Shown here: positions 24,792-33,429 of the stretch, one piece after another | Layout of the letters: each line of letters starts with the position of its first letter | How positions within the stretch are numbered: the first letter of the stretch is position 1 | Made by a program: the position numbers and the translations under genes | DNA from: Betaproteobacteria bacterium | Lineage (GTDB): Bacteria; Pseudomonadota; Gammaproteobacteria; Burkholderiales; SG8-39 | Assembly (NCBI GenBank): GCA_005881575.1 | Contig: VBCA01000007.1 | Coordinates: 1 to 64,000, forward strand | DNA length: 64,000 nucleotides | Reading direction: 5' to 3' | Notes under the pieces: generated by a model | Told to the model about the DNA's origin: nothing | Databases searched by the model: none | What the model saw: the letters and a program-made list of their open reading frames with translations, nothing else

Positions 24792-26012
24792 TTAGTCATG
24801 GGAAGCCCGCGACCCGCGGCCACGCTCCTTGATCGCCTGCTCGAAGATCACCTGCGCGGCGATATCGCAGCCCAGTTCGTTGAAGTGACCCTCGTGCGGA
24901 AAGTAGAGAACCGAATGCGCCGCCGCCTGGCGCAGCGCGGGGGTGAGATCGATGAAATGCGCGTCCAGACGCCGAGCGAGGGCCTGCAGCACGCGCTGCG
25001 GCCGATCGGGATCGGACAGGAAACTCGCGTAGCGGGCGTCGCTACTCGCGCCGGCGACGATGGTGAGCTTGAACGATTCGTGCACTTGGAACGGAGAGGG
25101 CACGTAAGCGATGAACAGTTCCGGCGCCTCGGGCATTGCCCGCAGCGCCTTGACTAGGTACTCGAGTACGCCCGCGGTCACGGCCCAATGCGCTTCCCAT
25201 TGCGCCCCATACCAGCCGGCGACGATTCCCGGCGTGCGGGGAAGCGCTGGCGCCATACCCACCGCCTCGACGGTGCGCAGCATGCTCGGATGGGACACCA
25301 GCACCACCTCGAGTTGGTAACGAAGGAACTGGAAGAACAGCAGGGTGCCGAGCCATTCGCCGGCGCCTTGGCCGGTCGGCGCGCGCGGCGGCTCGCTCAA
25401 GGTCTGCTGCAGGTTTCCGGCAGCGTCGACGTCGAACGCCGGCTGCACGTGATTGCGGCCCATGGTGGAATAGTCCAGGCCGAGGTTGTCCTGGATGTCG
25501 TTGGTGAAAAAGGCCAGCACGAGCTTGCGGCCCAGCCGGTATCCCCTCGCCTGCAATTCCTCCACCAGGCGATATTCCTGGCCGGTGCCGTAACCCGGCA
25601 CCCCGACGTTCACGATTTCGAAAGACTCGCCCGCACGCGCCTGCAGCCGGGCGCTGATCGTGTGGTCCTCATCGAGCGGCGCGCCGAAGACGAAAGAATC
25701 ACCCAGCAGCATGATCCGCTCCACTCCCGGCTCGGACTCGCGCGAGAGCGGCCGGTTGCGCAAGCCGAGCTCGTTGATGCTGACGTCCACGCGGCGCGCC
25801 GCCTTGGTGTCGAAGTACGAGTAGTGGCCCGGCTGCAGTGCCCAGCCGCGCCGCTCGTCGTAAGTTTTCATCGGGACGCGCCACTCCGTCGGCAGCGCGC
25901 CGTATCGCCAGCGCAGAGTCATCTCGCCGGCCGCCAACAGCAGCGTGACGCTGACGAACGTGGACGCGAGGACGAGCGCCGCGTTGGCGAAGAAATTCTT
26001 GCGCGGCATCAT
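24792..26012 (-). CDS. SGNH/GDSL-type hydrolase, membrane-anchored
   Basis: About 406 residues from the double ATG at 26012/26009. One N-terminal membrane helix (FFANAALVLASTFVSVTLLL) is followed by a periplasmic domain. Block I is LLGDSFVFGAP (nucleophile Ser), block III is FFTNDIQDN and the His block is HEGHFNELG near the C-terminus, so the SGNH catalytic set is present. Similar proteins act as carbohydrate or exopolysaccharide O-acetyl esterases or acetyltransferases. Neighbouring genes do not form a polysaccharide locus. About 264 bp of non-coding DNA flanks each side. Confidence 0.75.
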   Translation of the reverse strand: MMPRKNFFANAALVLASTFVSVTLLLAAGEMTLRWRYGALPTEWRVPMKTYDERRGWALQPGHYSYFDTKAARRVDVSINELGLRNRPLSRESEPGVERIMLLGDSFVFGAPLDEDHTISARLQARAGESFEIVNVGVPGYGTGQEYRLVEELQARGYRLGRKLVLAFFTNDIQDNLGLDYSTMGRNHVQPAFDVDAAGNLQQTLSEPPRAPTGQGAGEWLGTLLFFQFLRYQLEVVLVSHPSMLRTVEAVGMAPALPRTPGIVAGWYGAQWEAHWAVTAGVLEYLVKALRAMPEAPELFIAYVPSPFQVHESFKLTIVAGASSDARYASFLSDPDRPQRVLQALARRLDAHFIDLTPALRQAAAHSVLYFPHEGHFNELGCDIAAQVIFEQAIKERGRGSRASHD

Positions 26013-26138
26013 GAGGTCGCGGGGTGCAATCGGGTGCTTGAACGTGCCTCGAACCGCATACAATCGGCCTATGTCAATTTCGCCGTCCTGCGCACCCCTC
26101 AGCCCGGGCGATCGGAGCCAGTCTGGTGGTAAAAAATT

Positions 26139-26156
26139 ACAATTTGATTAAATTGT
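26139..26156. promoter_or_regulatory. AT-rich perfect palindrome, possible operator
   Basis: ACAATTT and AAATTGT are perfect 7-bp arms around GATT. The site lies in the divergent gap between the SGNH gene and the amidohydrolase gene, within the most AT-rich stretch nearby. A TATATT hexamer at 26197-26202 could be a -10 for the amidohydrolase. Binding of a dimeric regulator is inferred, not shown. Confidence 0.35.
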
Positions 26157-26276
26157 TCTTGTGAATGATACAGCCATTCTGCAGACAAGGTCGGCGTATA
26201 TTAGCAATGCACCAAAGACATTACTGGCGCCTCAATATCCCATGCTCGTCCGTCTATCAAACAGGGGAGATCAACC

Positions 26277-27458
26277 ATGACGACCCGACGTGAGTTTATT
26301 TTTGCGGCGGCCGCGGGCGCCGCGATGCTCACACGCATCTCGAGCGCACTCGCCGCCACCTACGACTTGGTCATCAAGGGCGGTCGCGTCATCGATCCCG
26401 CCGCGGGGATCAACGCAATGCGCGACGTTGCGATCGTCGGCGGGCGCATCGCCGCGATCGAAAGCAACATCGCGGCGGATGGTGCGCAAACGCTCGACGC
26501 GCGAGGAAAGCTCGTCGTGCCGGGCCTGATCGACGTGCACACTCACGCCGCGCGCGCGAGAGAGATGGCGGCGATCTGCCTTGCCGACGGTGTGACGGGT
26601 TTTGTCGATGCCGGATCCGCAGGGGCGGACAAGATCGACGACATCGTGGCGAATGCGAAGTCGGCGCCGAATCGCGGCCGTGTCCTCATCAACCTCGCGC
26701 GCACCGGCGTTACGCCCGACGGCGAGCTGAATGACATGCAGCGTGCAGACGTCGCTTTGGCGCGCGCGGCGATCGAGCGCCACCGCGATACGATTATCGG
26801 CGTGAAGGCGCGGCTGTCATTCAACGTCGCCGGGCCGAGCGATCTCGACGCCCTCAAGCGTGCCCAGGAAGTCGCAGGCGATCTGCCGGTGATGATACAC
26901 ATCGGCCAAACGGTCTCATCGATGCCGAAGATACTGGCGCTGCTCAAGCGTGGCGACGTTGTCACCCACATGTACGCGCCGGAGCCGAACAGCATCCTCG
27001 ATGGCAATGGCCGCCTATTTCCCGAGGTCGTGGAAGCGCGCCGCCGCGGAATCTGGTTCGACGTCGGCAACGGCCGCAACGGTCACCTCTGGTGGGATGT
27101 GGCGGAGCGCGCGCTGAAGCAGGGCTTCATGCCGGACACGATCTCGACTGACTGGACGACGGAGGGGCGCGCGAGCGGCGTGATCGATTTTCCGAACTGC
27201 CTCTCGAAGTTCCTCATGCTCGGCATGCCGCTCGACCGCGTGATCGCATGCGGTACCCGCAACGCGGCACGCATGTTCGATGCCTTTAAGGATCGCGGCA
27301 CGCTGAAGGTCGGCGCGCCTGCGGACGTTGCAGTGCTCGAGTTGCGCGAGGGTGACTTCGAATTCGTCGACAACTACAGGAACGTGCGGACGGGCCGGCA
27401 GCGGCTCTTCCCGAGCGCGACGGTGCTCGGCGGCAAGCTCGTGCCGGCGCAAGGGTAG
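26277..27458 (+). CDS. exported amidohydrolase/deacetylase-family metallohydrolase
   Basis: 393 residues, with a Shine-Dalgarno (GGGGAG) before the ATG. Tat-type signal MTTRREFIFAAAAGAAML. Metal-site residues in order: HTH in GLIDVHTHAA, the candidate carboxylated Lys in IGVKARLSF, His in MIHIGQT, His in VTHMYAP and Asp in STDWTTEGR. These match the dihydroorotase-like amidohydrolase/deacetylase group (N-acyl amino acid or related hydrolases). Periplasmic location is predicted. It converges with the PVA-dehydrogenase-like gene 25 bp away. Substrate unknown. Confidence 0.78.
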   Translation: MTTRREFIFAAAAGAAMLTRISSALAATYDLVIKGGRVIDPAAGINAMRDVAIVGGRIAAIESNIAADGAQTLDARGKLVVPGLIDVHTHAARAREMAAICLADGVTGFVDAGSAGADKIDDIVANAKSAPNRGRVLINLARTGVTPDGELNDMQRADVALARAAIERHRDTIIGVKARLSFNVAGPSDLDALKRAQEVAGDLPVMIHIGQTVSSMPKILALLKRGDVVTHMYAPEPNSILDGNGRLFPEVVEARRRGIWFDVGNGRNGHLWWDVAERALKQGFMPDTISTDWTTEGRASGVIDFPNCLSKFLMLGMPLDRVIACGTRNAARMFDAFKDRGTLKVGAPADVAVLELREGDFEFVDNYRNVRTGRQRLFPSATVLGGKLVPAQG

Positions 27459-27483
27459 AAAACCAGTGCTCGCAACCACCTGA

Positions 27484-29319
27484 TCATTGCGCGGAGAATG
27501 CCAGCAGCACGTTGCCCGGAATGATGCCGCTGTGATGGGAATACCCGGAATTGGTGAAAACCATTCCGCCTGCGATTGCCGGACCCCCGTTGTTGATGGA
27601 GCCGCCTTTCGCTTTCACTGCGTTCACGGTCGTAAATTCCTGAACGGTGTCGTATTCCCAGAGGATCTTGCCATCCTGGGTGGAATAAGCACGGATTCGT
27701 CCATCGTTTGAGCCGGAAAACACCACGCCGGCCGTTGCGCTCACGGCGGCGGCTTGAGTGGGACTGCACGGTTTTCTGTTGCCGCAGGGTGGATGAGGAG
27801 TGGACCAAACCTTCTCGCCGGTGCTGACATCAACGGCTGTGATACCGCCGCCCATGTTGGGGTCGACCTCGCGGCCGCCGCCTACTCGCACACCGTCACC
27901 CGTGGCGGCGAAAATGTTCCGACTGTCGGTCGCCGGTCCCCAGAGAACGCCGCCGGACGTGCCGCCTCTGCCGATCTTCTGCTGCCAGATCGTTTTGCCG
28001 TCGTGATCGGGATCGAGAGCGTAAATAATGGCCGACTTGTTCCCCGCAACGAGGACCCGCTTGCCGTCTTTGGTTTCGACGAGGATGGGCGATGCGCCAA
28101 AGTCATAGTCTGGCGCATCTTCGGAACACACGACAGGATCGCCTTCGCGACAGCCGCCGTTCCACACATCGAGATCGGTCATTTGGCGAACCCAGCGGAT
28201 TCTCCCCGTCTTCATGTCCATGGCGACAATGGCATCGGTGGTCTTGACGGGAGGAAACGAGTAGGAATTCCCGGTGCCGACATAAATCGCATTTTGCTTC
28301 GGATCGACGGTCGGTGCACTCCAAACGGCTCCTCCAGCCGGCCCCCAGAGCTGCGTCCCGATGCGGCTGATCCGTGTCGGCTGCGCTTCCTTCTCGATCA
28401 CATAGGTTTTCCAAATCGGCTTTCCATCGGCCGCATCGAGCGCCACCACGCTCCCCCGGAATTTGCAGCAGACATATTTCGGATCGGACACCCGGGACTC
28501 TTCGCGAGCGGAGAGCGGAACGTAGAGGCGGTCATCGTGCAAAGTGGGAGATCCGGTGATCCGGGCCAGCGGATAATCATCGACCTTCGCTTTCCATCGA
28601 AGCTCTCCGGTTTCAGCGTCCACGGCGTAGACGTTCGCCGCCAAGTCTCCGAAGTACGCCGTGTAGCCGGTCCCGCTCGGCGCTTTTCCGATCGTGACCG
28701 CGCTGCGAACTCCGGCCTCGGTCTCCATCATCCAGCGAATACAGCCGGTCTTGGCGTCGAGCGAATAGAGATCGCCTTCCCAGCTGCCGACATACACGCG
28801 GCCTGCGAAAACAACCGGCTGCGCGCTCGCCGAAGTCGCGCCGGGAAACCCGAACGCCCACTTCAACTTCAGCTTCGGCACATCCTCGGGCGGCAGGCCC
28901 GCGGCGCCGGCGGGCTGGAAGCGAGTGTTCTGGGCGGTGACCGCCCACCCGTTCCAGGAAGGTCCGGAGGCGGCCTTCGCGAAGCCTCTATCCGAGCTTT
29001 GACAAAAAGCAGACTTCGGGATCGGATTCGCCATCTCATCGAGAGGCTTTCCGGAGAGATACTCCGCGAGCACGCGGCGCTCCGCGCGGCTTCGTTCCGC
29101 TCCCTGCGCGATCATCGCTCCTTTTTCGAGAGCCGTGATGATCTGTTGCGGCGACAGTTGTTTCAAGACGCTGCGGGCGGGCGCACGTTGATCTCCAGCC
29201 TCGTGGCATGCCGAGCAATGCGTTTTATAGAGCGCGGCGCCGTCCAGCGCCCAGGCGGGCGCGGAACCGGCAGCGATGCCGGAGCAGCTCGACAGGATAT
29301 ACAAAAGCCGCAATTTCAT
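27484..29319 (-). CDS. PQQ-dependent dehydrogenase with N-terminal haem, polyvinyl-alcohol dehydrogenase-like
   Basis: 611 residues from ATG 29319 (GGAGGG Shine-Dalgarno). Sec signal to PAWA, then DGAALYKTHCSACH with the haem motif C35-x-x-C38-H39, a short Met-bearing region (LEKGAM) and a PQQ propeller from about residue 100 (repeated D-A-x-T-G, WRW and WVR turns, VSATAGVVFSGSNDG). The order haem then propeller, and the RAPARSVLKQLSPQQI text, are typical of cytochrome-type PVA dehydrogenases (EC 1.1.2.6). It oxidises secondary alcohols in the periplasm. It lies 34 bp downstream of an amidohydrolase gene on the same strand, which suggests one operon. Confidence 0.8.
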   Translation of the reverse strand: MKLRLLYILSSCSGIAAGSAPAWALDGAALYKTHCSACHEAGDQRAPARSVLKQLSPQQIITALEKGAMIAQGAERSRAERRVLAEYLSGKPLDEMANPIPKSAFCQSSDRGFAKAASGPSWNGWAVTAQNTRFQPAGAAGLPPEDVPKLKLKWAFGFPGATSASAQPVVFAGRVYVGSWEGDLYSLDAKTGCIRWMMETEAGVRSAVTIGKAPSGTGYTAYFGDLAANVYAVDAETGELRWKAKVDDYPLARITGSPTLHDDRLYVPLSAREESRVSDPKYVCCKFRGSVVALDAADGKPIWKTYVIEKEAQPTRISRIGTQLWGPAGGAVWSAPTVDPKQNAIYVGTGNSYSFPPVKTTDAIVAMDMKTGRIRWVRQMTDLDVWNGGCREGDPVVCSEDAPDYDFGASPILVETKDGKRVLVAGNKSAIIYALDPDHDGKTIWQQKIGRGGTSGGVLWGPATDSRNIFAATGDGVRVGGGREVDPNMGGGITAVDVSTGEKVWSTPHPPCGNRKPCSPTQAAAVSATAGVVFSGSNDGRIRAYSTQDGKILWEYDTVQEFTTVNAVKAKGGSINNGGPAIAGGMVFTNSGYSHHSGIIPGNVLLAFSAQ

Positions 29320-29353
29320 ATTGCCCTCCGAAAAGCGCGGGCTATGACCAAGC

Positions 29354-31153
29354 TCAATTCTTTTCGTCCGCCATCCATTTGGCGATGACCCTGAGCGAAA
29401 TGCTGTTCGACAATCCTCCGTCCGGAGGACTGTTGAACACCGTGATTTTGACCGTCTTATCGCCGTACACGCCGTTGTTTTGCTCCGGGCCCGGCGCATT
29501 GAAACGGTTGGGAAGCGCTCTGGAGACCGCGGCGGCCGGAACCTTCGCGCGCACCGTTCGGATATCGACGAACGTGGTCGGCACCGGAATATCGTCGACG
29601 CGGACGACGGAGTTTCCCACGAATCCGACCCCATTGACGACAATCTCGAAATCCGCGCTTCCCTCGACGACCACGTAAGGGGCGACTGCGCTGATCTCCG
29701 GTTCGGGGGTTTTGGGAATGATCGCGGTTTCGGCAGGTTTCGGTGCGCCGTAGCCCGTCGTATAGCCCAACTGCACGAACCGCCCTCCCTTCATGACGCG
29801 CTCGATCTTCTTGGTGTTCCCGATGTCAGCGAGCGGATCGGCACCCAGCACGACCAGATCGGCGTAAGCACCGTCGGCAATCACCCCTACCGTCGGAATC
29901 GACGCGGTTTTGCGTCGCCCATTGAGCAATGCGGCGCTCCAGCCCGTCACCGATTGGAGAGCTTGCATGCGCGTGAGACCCGATTCGACCATCATGGCCA
30001 TTTCCATGTGCAGCGTCAGGCCCGCGATGCCCGAGGAAGGATCGTCCGTGCCTCCGATGATCCTTCCGCCGGCCGCAACCCACTTCTTCAGGAACTGGCC
30101 GCACAACCGATAGGCATCGTAAAACTGCTTCCTGTCTTTCGGATCGAGAACCGAAAATGCAGCTTGGTTTTCATATCTCGTCGAGAAGTTTCTGGCCGCG
30201 CGCAGCTTGAACAGGGCGCCTTCGGCCAGGTTCCGCGGAAAATAGGCCATCAGCTTTTCATCCCGAAACAGGTTAGAGACTTCGACCTCGTGATCGCGAG
30301 CCAGGGCGGTCTGCGATCCGAGCTCGTATACGAGCGTCGGGTTCAAATAGGTACCCTTCGCAACCGCGTCCTTGATCAGCTGATCGATTCGCGCCTGATC
30401 TTTCAGGAACAGCCCCCAGTGGAGGTACTTGCCCTTGTGGAAGTCCTCGAGCTCCTGAGCGCTCATCAGCGCTTCCGCGAATCCCCACAGGTGCTCGACG
30501 ACGTCCTGGCCTGCACGAACGGACCCGGGGGCGTTCTCGGTGTGCCCGAAGACCATCAGCCCGGCTTCGTGTACCAGCTCCGCGGTCCACTGGTACACCT
30601 GCGCATTGCGTTCATTGAAGGAGGGGAGCGCCGCGTAATCCGGTTTTTTCTTCAGCCACTCCCGGACCATGTCCTGCACTTGCTCGCGAGTCATAGCTCC
30701 GTTCACCGGCAGCCTGCCGGAAGTGCTGAAGATTCTCGGCGACCTTGCCTCCGGTCTATAAGAGGGCTCCCGTTCCGCGGGCTCGTAGGCGGGATTTCCG
30801 GGGACGGCGATGGAGGTCACGCCATAGTTGAGGAACAGCTCTCCGAGCCAAGGGCGGTAGTGCACGTGCATGTCGATCAGACCGGGGACAATGAACTTTC
30901 CCGCGGCATCGATGACTTTGGCATCGGCAGGATAAGCCGTGTTTTTGCCTCCTAAGGCCTTGATCTTCTCTCCCTCGATCACGATCACTCCGTACGGCAT
31001 CGGCGCTTTTCCCGTACCGTCGATGATCGTCGCGCCTTTCAGCACGGTGACCTGTCCCGCAGCCACCACCTGAGACCATCCGATCTTCGCATAACCCGCC
31101 AACAAAGCCATCCCCAGCCAGCCAAGCAGGCACGTTCTTGTCATTTGGCTCAT
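29354..31153 (-). CDS. exported amidohydrolase with C-terminal IPT-like domain
   Basis: 599 residues from ATG 31153 (GGGGAG Shine-Dalgarno). Signal peptide MSQMTRTCLLGWLGMALLAG. Amidohydrolase core: HVH in GLIDMHVHYRP, His in FGHTENAP, His in VVEHLWGF and Asp in GGTDDPSSG. After the core (about residue 480) lies an extra beta-sandwich: SAVAPYVVVEGSADFEIVV, GVGFVGNSVVRVDD and VTVFNSPPDGG-like strands of an IPT/TIG type. Such a tail is unusual for the family. It is exported and lies upstream of the PQQ gene in the same direction. It may hydrolyse a polymer-derived product, but that is inference. Confidence 0.75.
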   Translation of the reverse strand: MSQMTRTCLLGWLGMALLAGYAKIGWSQVVAAGQVTVLKGATIIDGTGKAPMPYGVIVIEGEKIKALGGKNTAYPADAKVIDAAGKFIVPGLIDMHVHYRPWLGELFLNYGVTSIAVPGNPAYEPAEREPSYRPEARSPRIFSTSGRLPVNGAMTREQVQDMVREWLKKKPDYAALPSFNERNAQVYQWTAELVHEAGLMVFGHTENAPGSVRAGQDVVEHLWGFAEALMSAQELEDFHKGKYLHWGLFLKDQARIDQLIKDAVAKGTYLNPTLVYELGSQTALARDHEVEVSNLFRDEKLMAYFPRNLAEGALFKLRAARNFSTRYENQAAFSVLDPKDRKQFYDAYRLCGQFLKKWVAAGGRIIGGTDDPSSGIAGLTLHMEMAMMVESGLTRMQALQSVTGWSAALLNGRRKTASIPTVGVIADGAYADLVVLGADPLADIGNTKKIERVMKGGRFVQLGYTTGYGAPKPAETAIIPKTPEPEISAVAPYVVVEGSADFEIVVNGVGFVGNSVVRVDDIPVPTTFVDIRTVRAKVPAAAVSRALPNRFNAPGPEQNNGVYGDKTVKITVFNSPPDGGLSNSISLRVIAKWMADEKN

Positions 31154-31210
31154 GACTCTCCCCACCGTCTTTGATTGCAATATCGATGTCGTCCCCGGTG
31201 CAGCTTAGCG

Positions 31211-31238
31211 GGCTACCAAGCTTGACAAGATGGTAGCC
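31211..31238. repeat. perfect 8-bp inverted repeat
   Basis: GGCTACCA and TGGTAGCC flank a 12-nt centre that itself contains CTT/AAG. It lies upstream of the amidohydrolase start and downstream of the cytochrome stop. There is no T-tract on either strand, so an operator or attenuator is likelier than an intrinsic terminator. Confidence 0.4.
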
Positions 31239-31283
31239 GTGCTCAAGCAACCGGTTACAAACCCCTCTCCAGCAGCGGCTTGC

Positions 31284-31385
31284 GAGCTCGCCGGCCACGC
31301 GCACGGCATCACGATCGATCCGGTGTCGGGCATGCGCGTAGGCGGCGCCGACCCGAGGAGCGACGGTGCCGCGATCGGCTATTGA
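31284..31385 (+). pseudogene. C-terminal scrap of gamma-glutamyltransferase
   Basis: A plus-strand frame reads H-G-I-T-I-D-P-V-S-G-M-R-V-G-G-A-D-P-R and then D-G-A-A-I-G-Y with a stop. This is the highly characteristic C-terminus of gamma-glutamyltranspeptidases, where D-P-R-x-D-G-x-A-x-G-Y closes the small subunit. Upstream text loses similarity within 30 codons and no remaining enzyme is present. It is a decayed or truncated gene in the gap between two minus-strand genes. Confidence 0.6.
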
Positions 31386-31395
31386 TCCACGCCCG

Positions 31396-31932
31396 CTAGA
31401 TCTTGTCCGGAAAACGGATGATGAATCCGTCGCGGTTGGGCATCTTCACCTGCGGCAGCGTCTTCGCGTCCATCACGTCGTTCTCGCCGATGATCTTGTT
31501 GAGCCAGAGGAGATAGGCGGTCGCCGCATAGACCTCGTCGCCGGTCAGCGTCCGCGGCTGACTGAACGGCATCGCCCGCCGGACGAAGTCGAAAACGATC
31601 GTCGAATAGCCAAAGAAATTGCCGATGGTCTTCGGCGTTTCGATGCCGCTGGTGAGGGGTGCGCCGCCAAACAGCGGCGCGGGAGCGAGAGGGCTCCCTT
31701 TTCCGCCTTCACCGTGGCACCCCGAGCATTTCTCGGCGAAGACGCGGGCGCCCTGCGTCGCCGTCCCGCTGCCGGGCGGCAGGCCGGTGCCGTCCGGCAT
31801 CACGGCGATGTCCCAGGCCTTGATGTCCGCCTCGGAGATCGGTTTTCCGAGCCGGGGCGTCTGGGCGAGCGCCGCACCCGAGCCGAAAGCGAGCGCGAGG
31901 ACGAGGGCGACCGATGGTTTAAGCGTACACAT
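31396..31932 (-). CDS. monohaem cytochrome c, partner of the sulfite dehydrogenase
   Basis: 178 residues with signal peptide (cleavage near ALAQ). Haem motif C69-S-G-C72-H73 and a likely Met ligand in RRAMPFSQP, followed by LTGDEVYAATAYLLWLN, a standard class I cytochrome c end. The ATG lies inside the upstream molybdoenzyme gene (14-nt overlap, with GGGGAG just before), so synthesis is coupled. That pairing resembles SorAB or SoxCD: electrons from sulfite or sulfane oxidation would pass to this haem. It is shorter than the dihaem SoxD and more like a SorB-type subunit. Confidence 0.78.
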   Translation of the reverse strand: MCTLKPSVALVLALAFGSGAALAQTPRLGKPISEADIKAWDIAVMPDGTGLPPGSGTATQGARVFAEKCSGCHGEGGKGSPLAPAPLFGGAPLTSGIETPKTIGNFFGYSTIVFDFVRRAMPFSQPRTLTGDEVYAATAYLLWLNKIIGENDVMDAKTLPQVKMPNRDGFIIRFPDKI

Positions 31933-33241
31933 GTTTGATCTCCCCGTCGCTGGCTATCCCCCAGCTCGTGATGCTGTTGTAGTGCTGGTTGGGGAACGAG
32001 AGAAGATTCGTAACCGGCTTCTTGGTTTCGCCCCGCACGGCCACGAACTCGGCGCGAGTCGGCTGCGCGTTGCCGGCTTCGTCCCAGGCGCGGCTTTGCA
32101 GGACCGCGGGACCACCGTTCCAGCGCCAGGGCGCGCGGAACCGGGCAAAAGCCTTGGAGTGCACAGGCTCCTGGAGCGCCGCCTGCGCCCACGTCTTCCC
32201 GCCGTCGGCCGAAACCATAACCCGTGAGATGCGGCCGTTGCCGGAATAGGCGATGCCGGAAATCTCGTAGTAGCCTGGCCCGTTCATCTTGAGTCCGAAC
32301 GAGGGGTGGGTGATGAAGGACTTGACCTCCTGCAAGAAGTGGAACCGGTATGCCTTTCCATCCGGCAGGAGCTGCGAATAGATCTTGCCCTCGTAATAGC
32401 TCATGGCCGGCCCTTCGGTGAGCTTCAACCGTCGCAGGAACTTTACGTTCATGTTGCCCTGATAGCCGGGCAGCAGCAGGCGCATCGGGTAGCCGTTACC
32501 GGGCATCAGCCGCTCACCGTTCTGGTAGAGCCCGACCATGGCGTCGTCCAGCGCTTTTTTCATCGGCACGCTGCGGTGCAAGGCCAGGGAGTCCGCGCCT
32601 TCGGCGATGACCCATTTCGCCTTCGGATCGATGCCCGCTTCGTCGAGCAGCGTGGAAAGCCGCACACCGGTCCACTCGGAACAGGACACCAGGCCGTGCA
32701 GCGCCTGCGCCGTCGCCTGGACCGGCTGGTTGGAGAACATCGGGGCGCTGTTGCCGCTGCACTCGACGAACGCCATGCGCGACTCCATCGGGTAGCGCAG
32801 CAGCGACTCGACCGTGAACACGAGCGGCTGCCTCACCATGCCGTGGATCACGAGTCGGTGCTTTGCGGGGTCAATGTCGGGGAGGCCCGAGTGGTTGATG
32901 CTGAAGTGCATGCTGTTCGGAGTGATCGTGCCGTTCAGCAGATGGTGTGGTGTGCGCGCGTGCGAGTTGCGCAGCTCGTTGTTGGGGTTGCTGAGCGTCC
33001 GCACGACGTGTTTCTCGAATCGCGACGGCGTCTGCAGGGGCGGCGTCACAGCGCCCATCTCCAGGCTCCACGGATCGTCCTTGAGCGGCTCGGCTGCCGC
33101 GGATCCGGCGACCGTATAACCCGTCACGGCTGCCGCGAATGCCGCGCCGCCGCGCAAGAAAGCACGGCGGTTAAGAAGCCCATTTCCTGCAACCACTTCC
33201 AGTCTTTCCAACTCCTGCCTTGCTCGAATGTTTGGCTCCAT
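31919..33241 (-). CDS. molybdopterin sulfite dehydrogenase (SoxC/SorA-like)
   Basis: 440 residues from ATG 33241; the frame runs open far upstream but that stretch belongs to another gene. Twin-arginine signal RRAFLRGGAAF (residues 25-35). The sulfite-oxidase Moco domain follows, with Cys161 in FVECSGNS as the Mo ligand, HGLVSCSEWTGV, and a C-terminal dimerisation domain (SADGGKTWAQAAL, AWDEAGNAQPTR). The text near SNPNNELRNSHARTPHH is typical of SoxC. The enzyme folds with Moco in the cytoplasm and works in the periplasm. Its 3' end overlaps the cytochrome gene. Distance from the soxXYZA cluster (about 13 kb) is noteworthy. Confidence 0.82.
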   Translation of the reverse strand: MEPNIRARQELERLEVVAGNGLLNRRAFLRGGAAFAAAVTGYTVAGSAAAEPLKDDPWSLEMGAVTPPLQTPSRFEKHVVRTLSNPNNELRNSHARTPHHLLNGTITPNSMHFSINHSGLPDIDPAKHRLVIHGMVRQPLVFTVESLLRYPMESRMAFVECSGNSAPMFSNQPVQATAQALHGLVSCSEWTGVRLSTLLDEAGIDPKAKWVIAEGADSLALHRSVPMKKALDDAMVGLYQNGERLMPGNGYPMRLLLPGYQGNMNVKFLRRLKLTEGPAMSYYEGKIYSQLLPDGKAYRFHFLQEVKSFITHPSFGLKMNGPGYYEISGIAYSGNGRISRVMVSADGGKTWAQAALQEPVHSKAFARFRAPWRWNGGPAVLQSRAWDEAGNAQPTRAEFVAVRGETKKPVTNLLSFPNQHYNSITSWGIASDGEIKHVYA

Positions 33242-33288
33242 GGCCGGCCTCCTCGTATGCGTCCCCCGGGATCGATATTTTGCTCCCA

Positions 33289-33378
33289 AACGCCCGCCGC
33301 GTGCGCGGCGCCCTTCGACGGCTTGTTGAAGCCGGTCAGCTTCCTCACGAACTGCAGCGCGGCCGCGGCCCGCCGCCA
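33289..33378 (-). pseudogene. DUF2277-like fragment
   Basis: In the gap upstream of the sulfite dehydrogenase, a minus-strand frame reads A-L-Q-F-V-R-K-L-T-G-F-N-K-P-S-K. This is the signature core of the small DUF2277 proteins. The usual N-terminal MCRNI block is missing and the downstream part (GVWEQNIDPGG) is unrelated. About 25 codons of a gene of roughly 90 remain, so this is a relic. Confidence 0.5.
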
Positions 33379-33429
33379 ACCGAGCCATTGCCCGCTTCGT
33401 CCCCGCTCCGTTTCCTCGCCCGGACCGGC

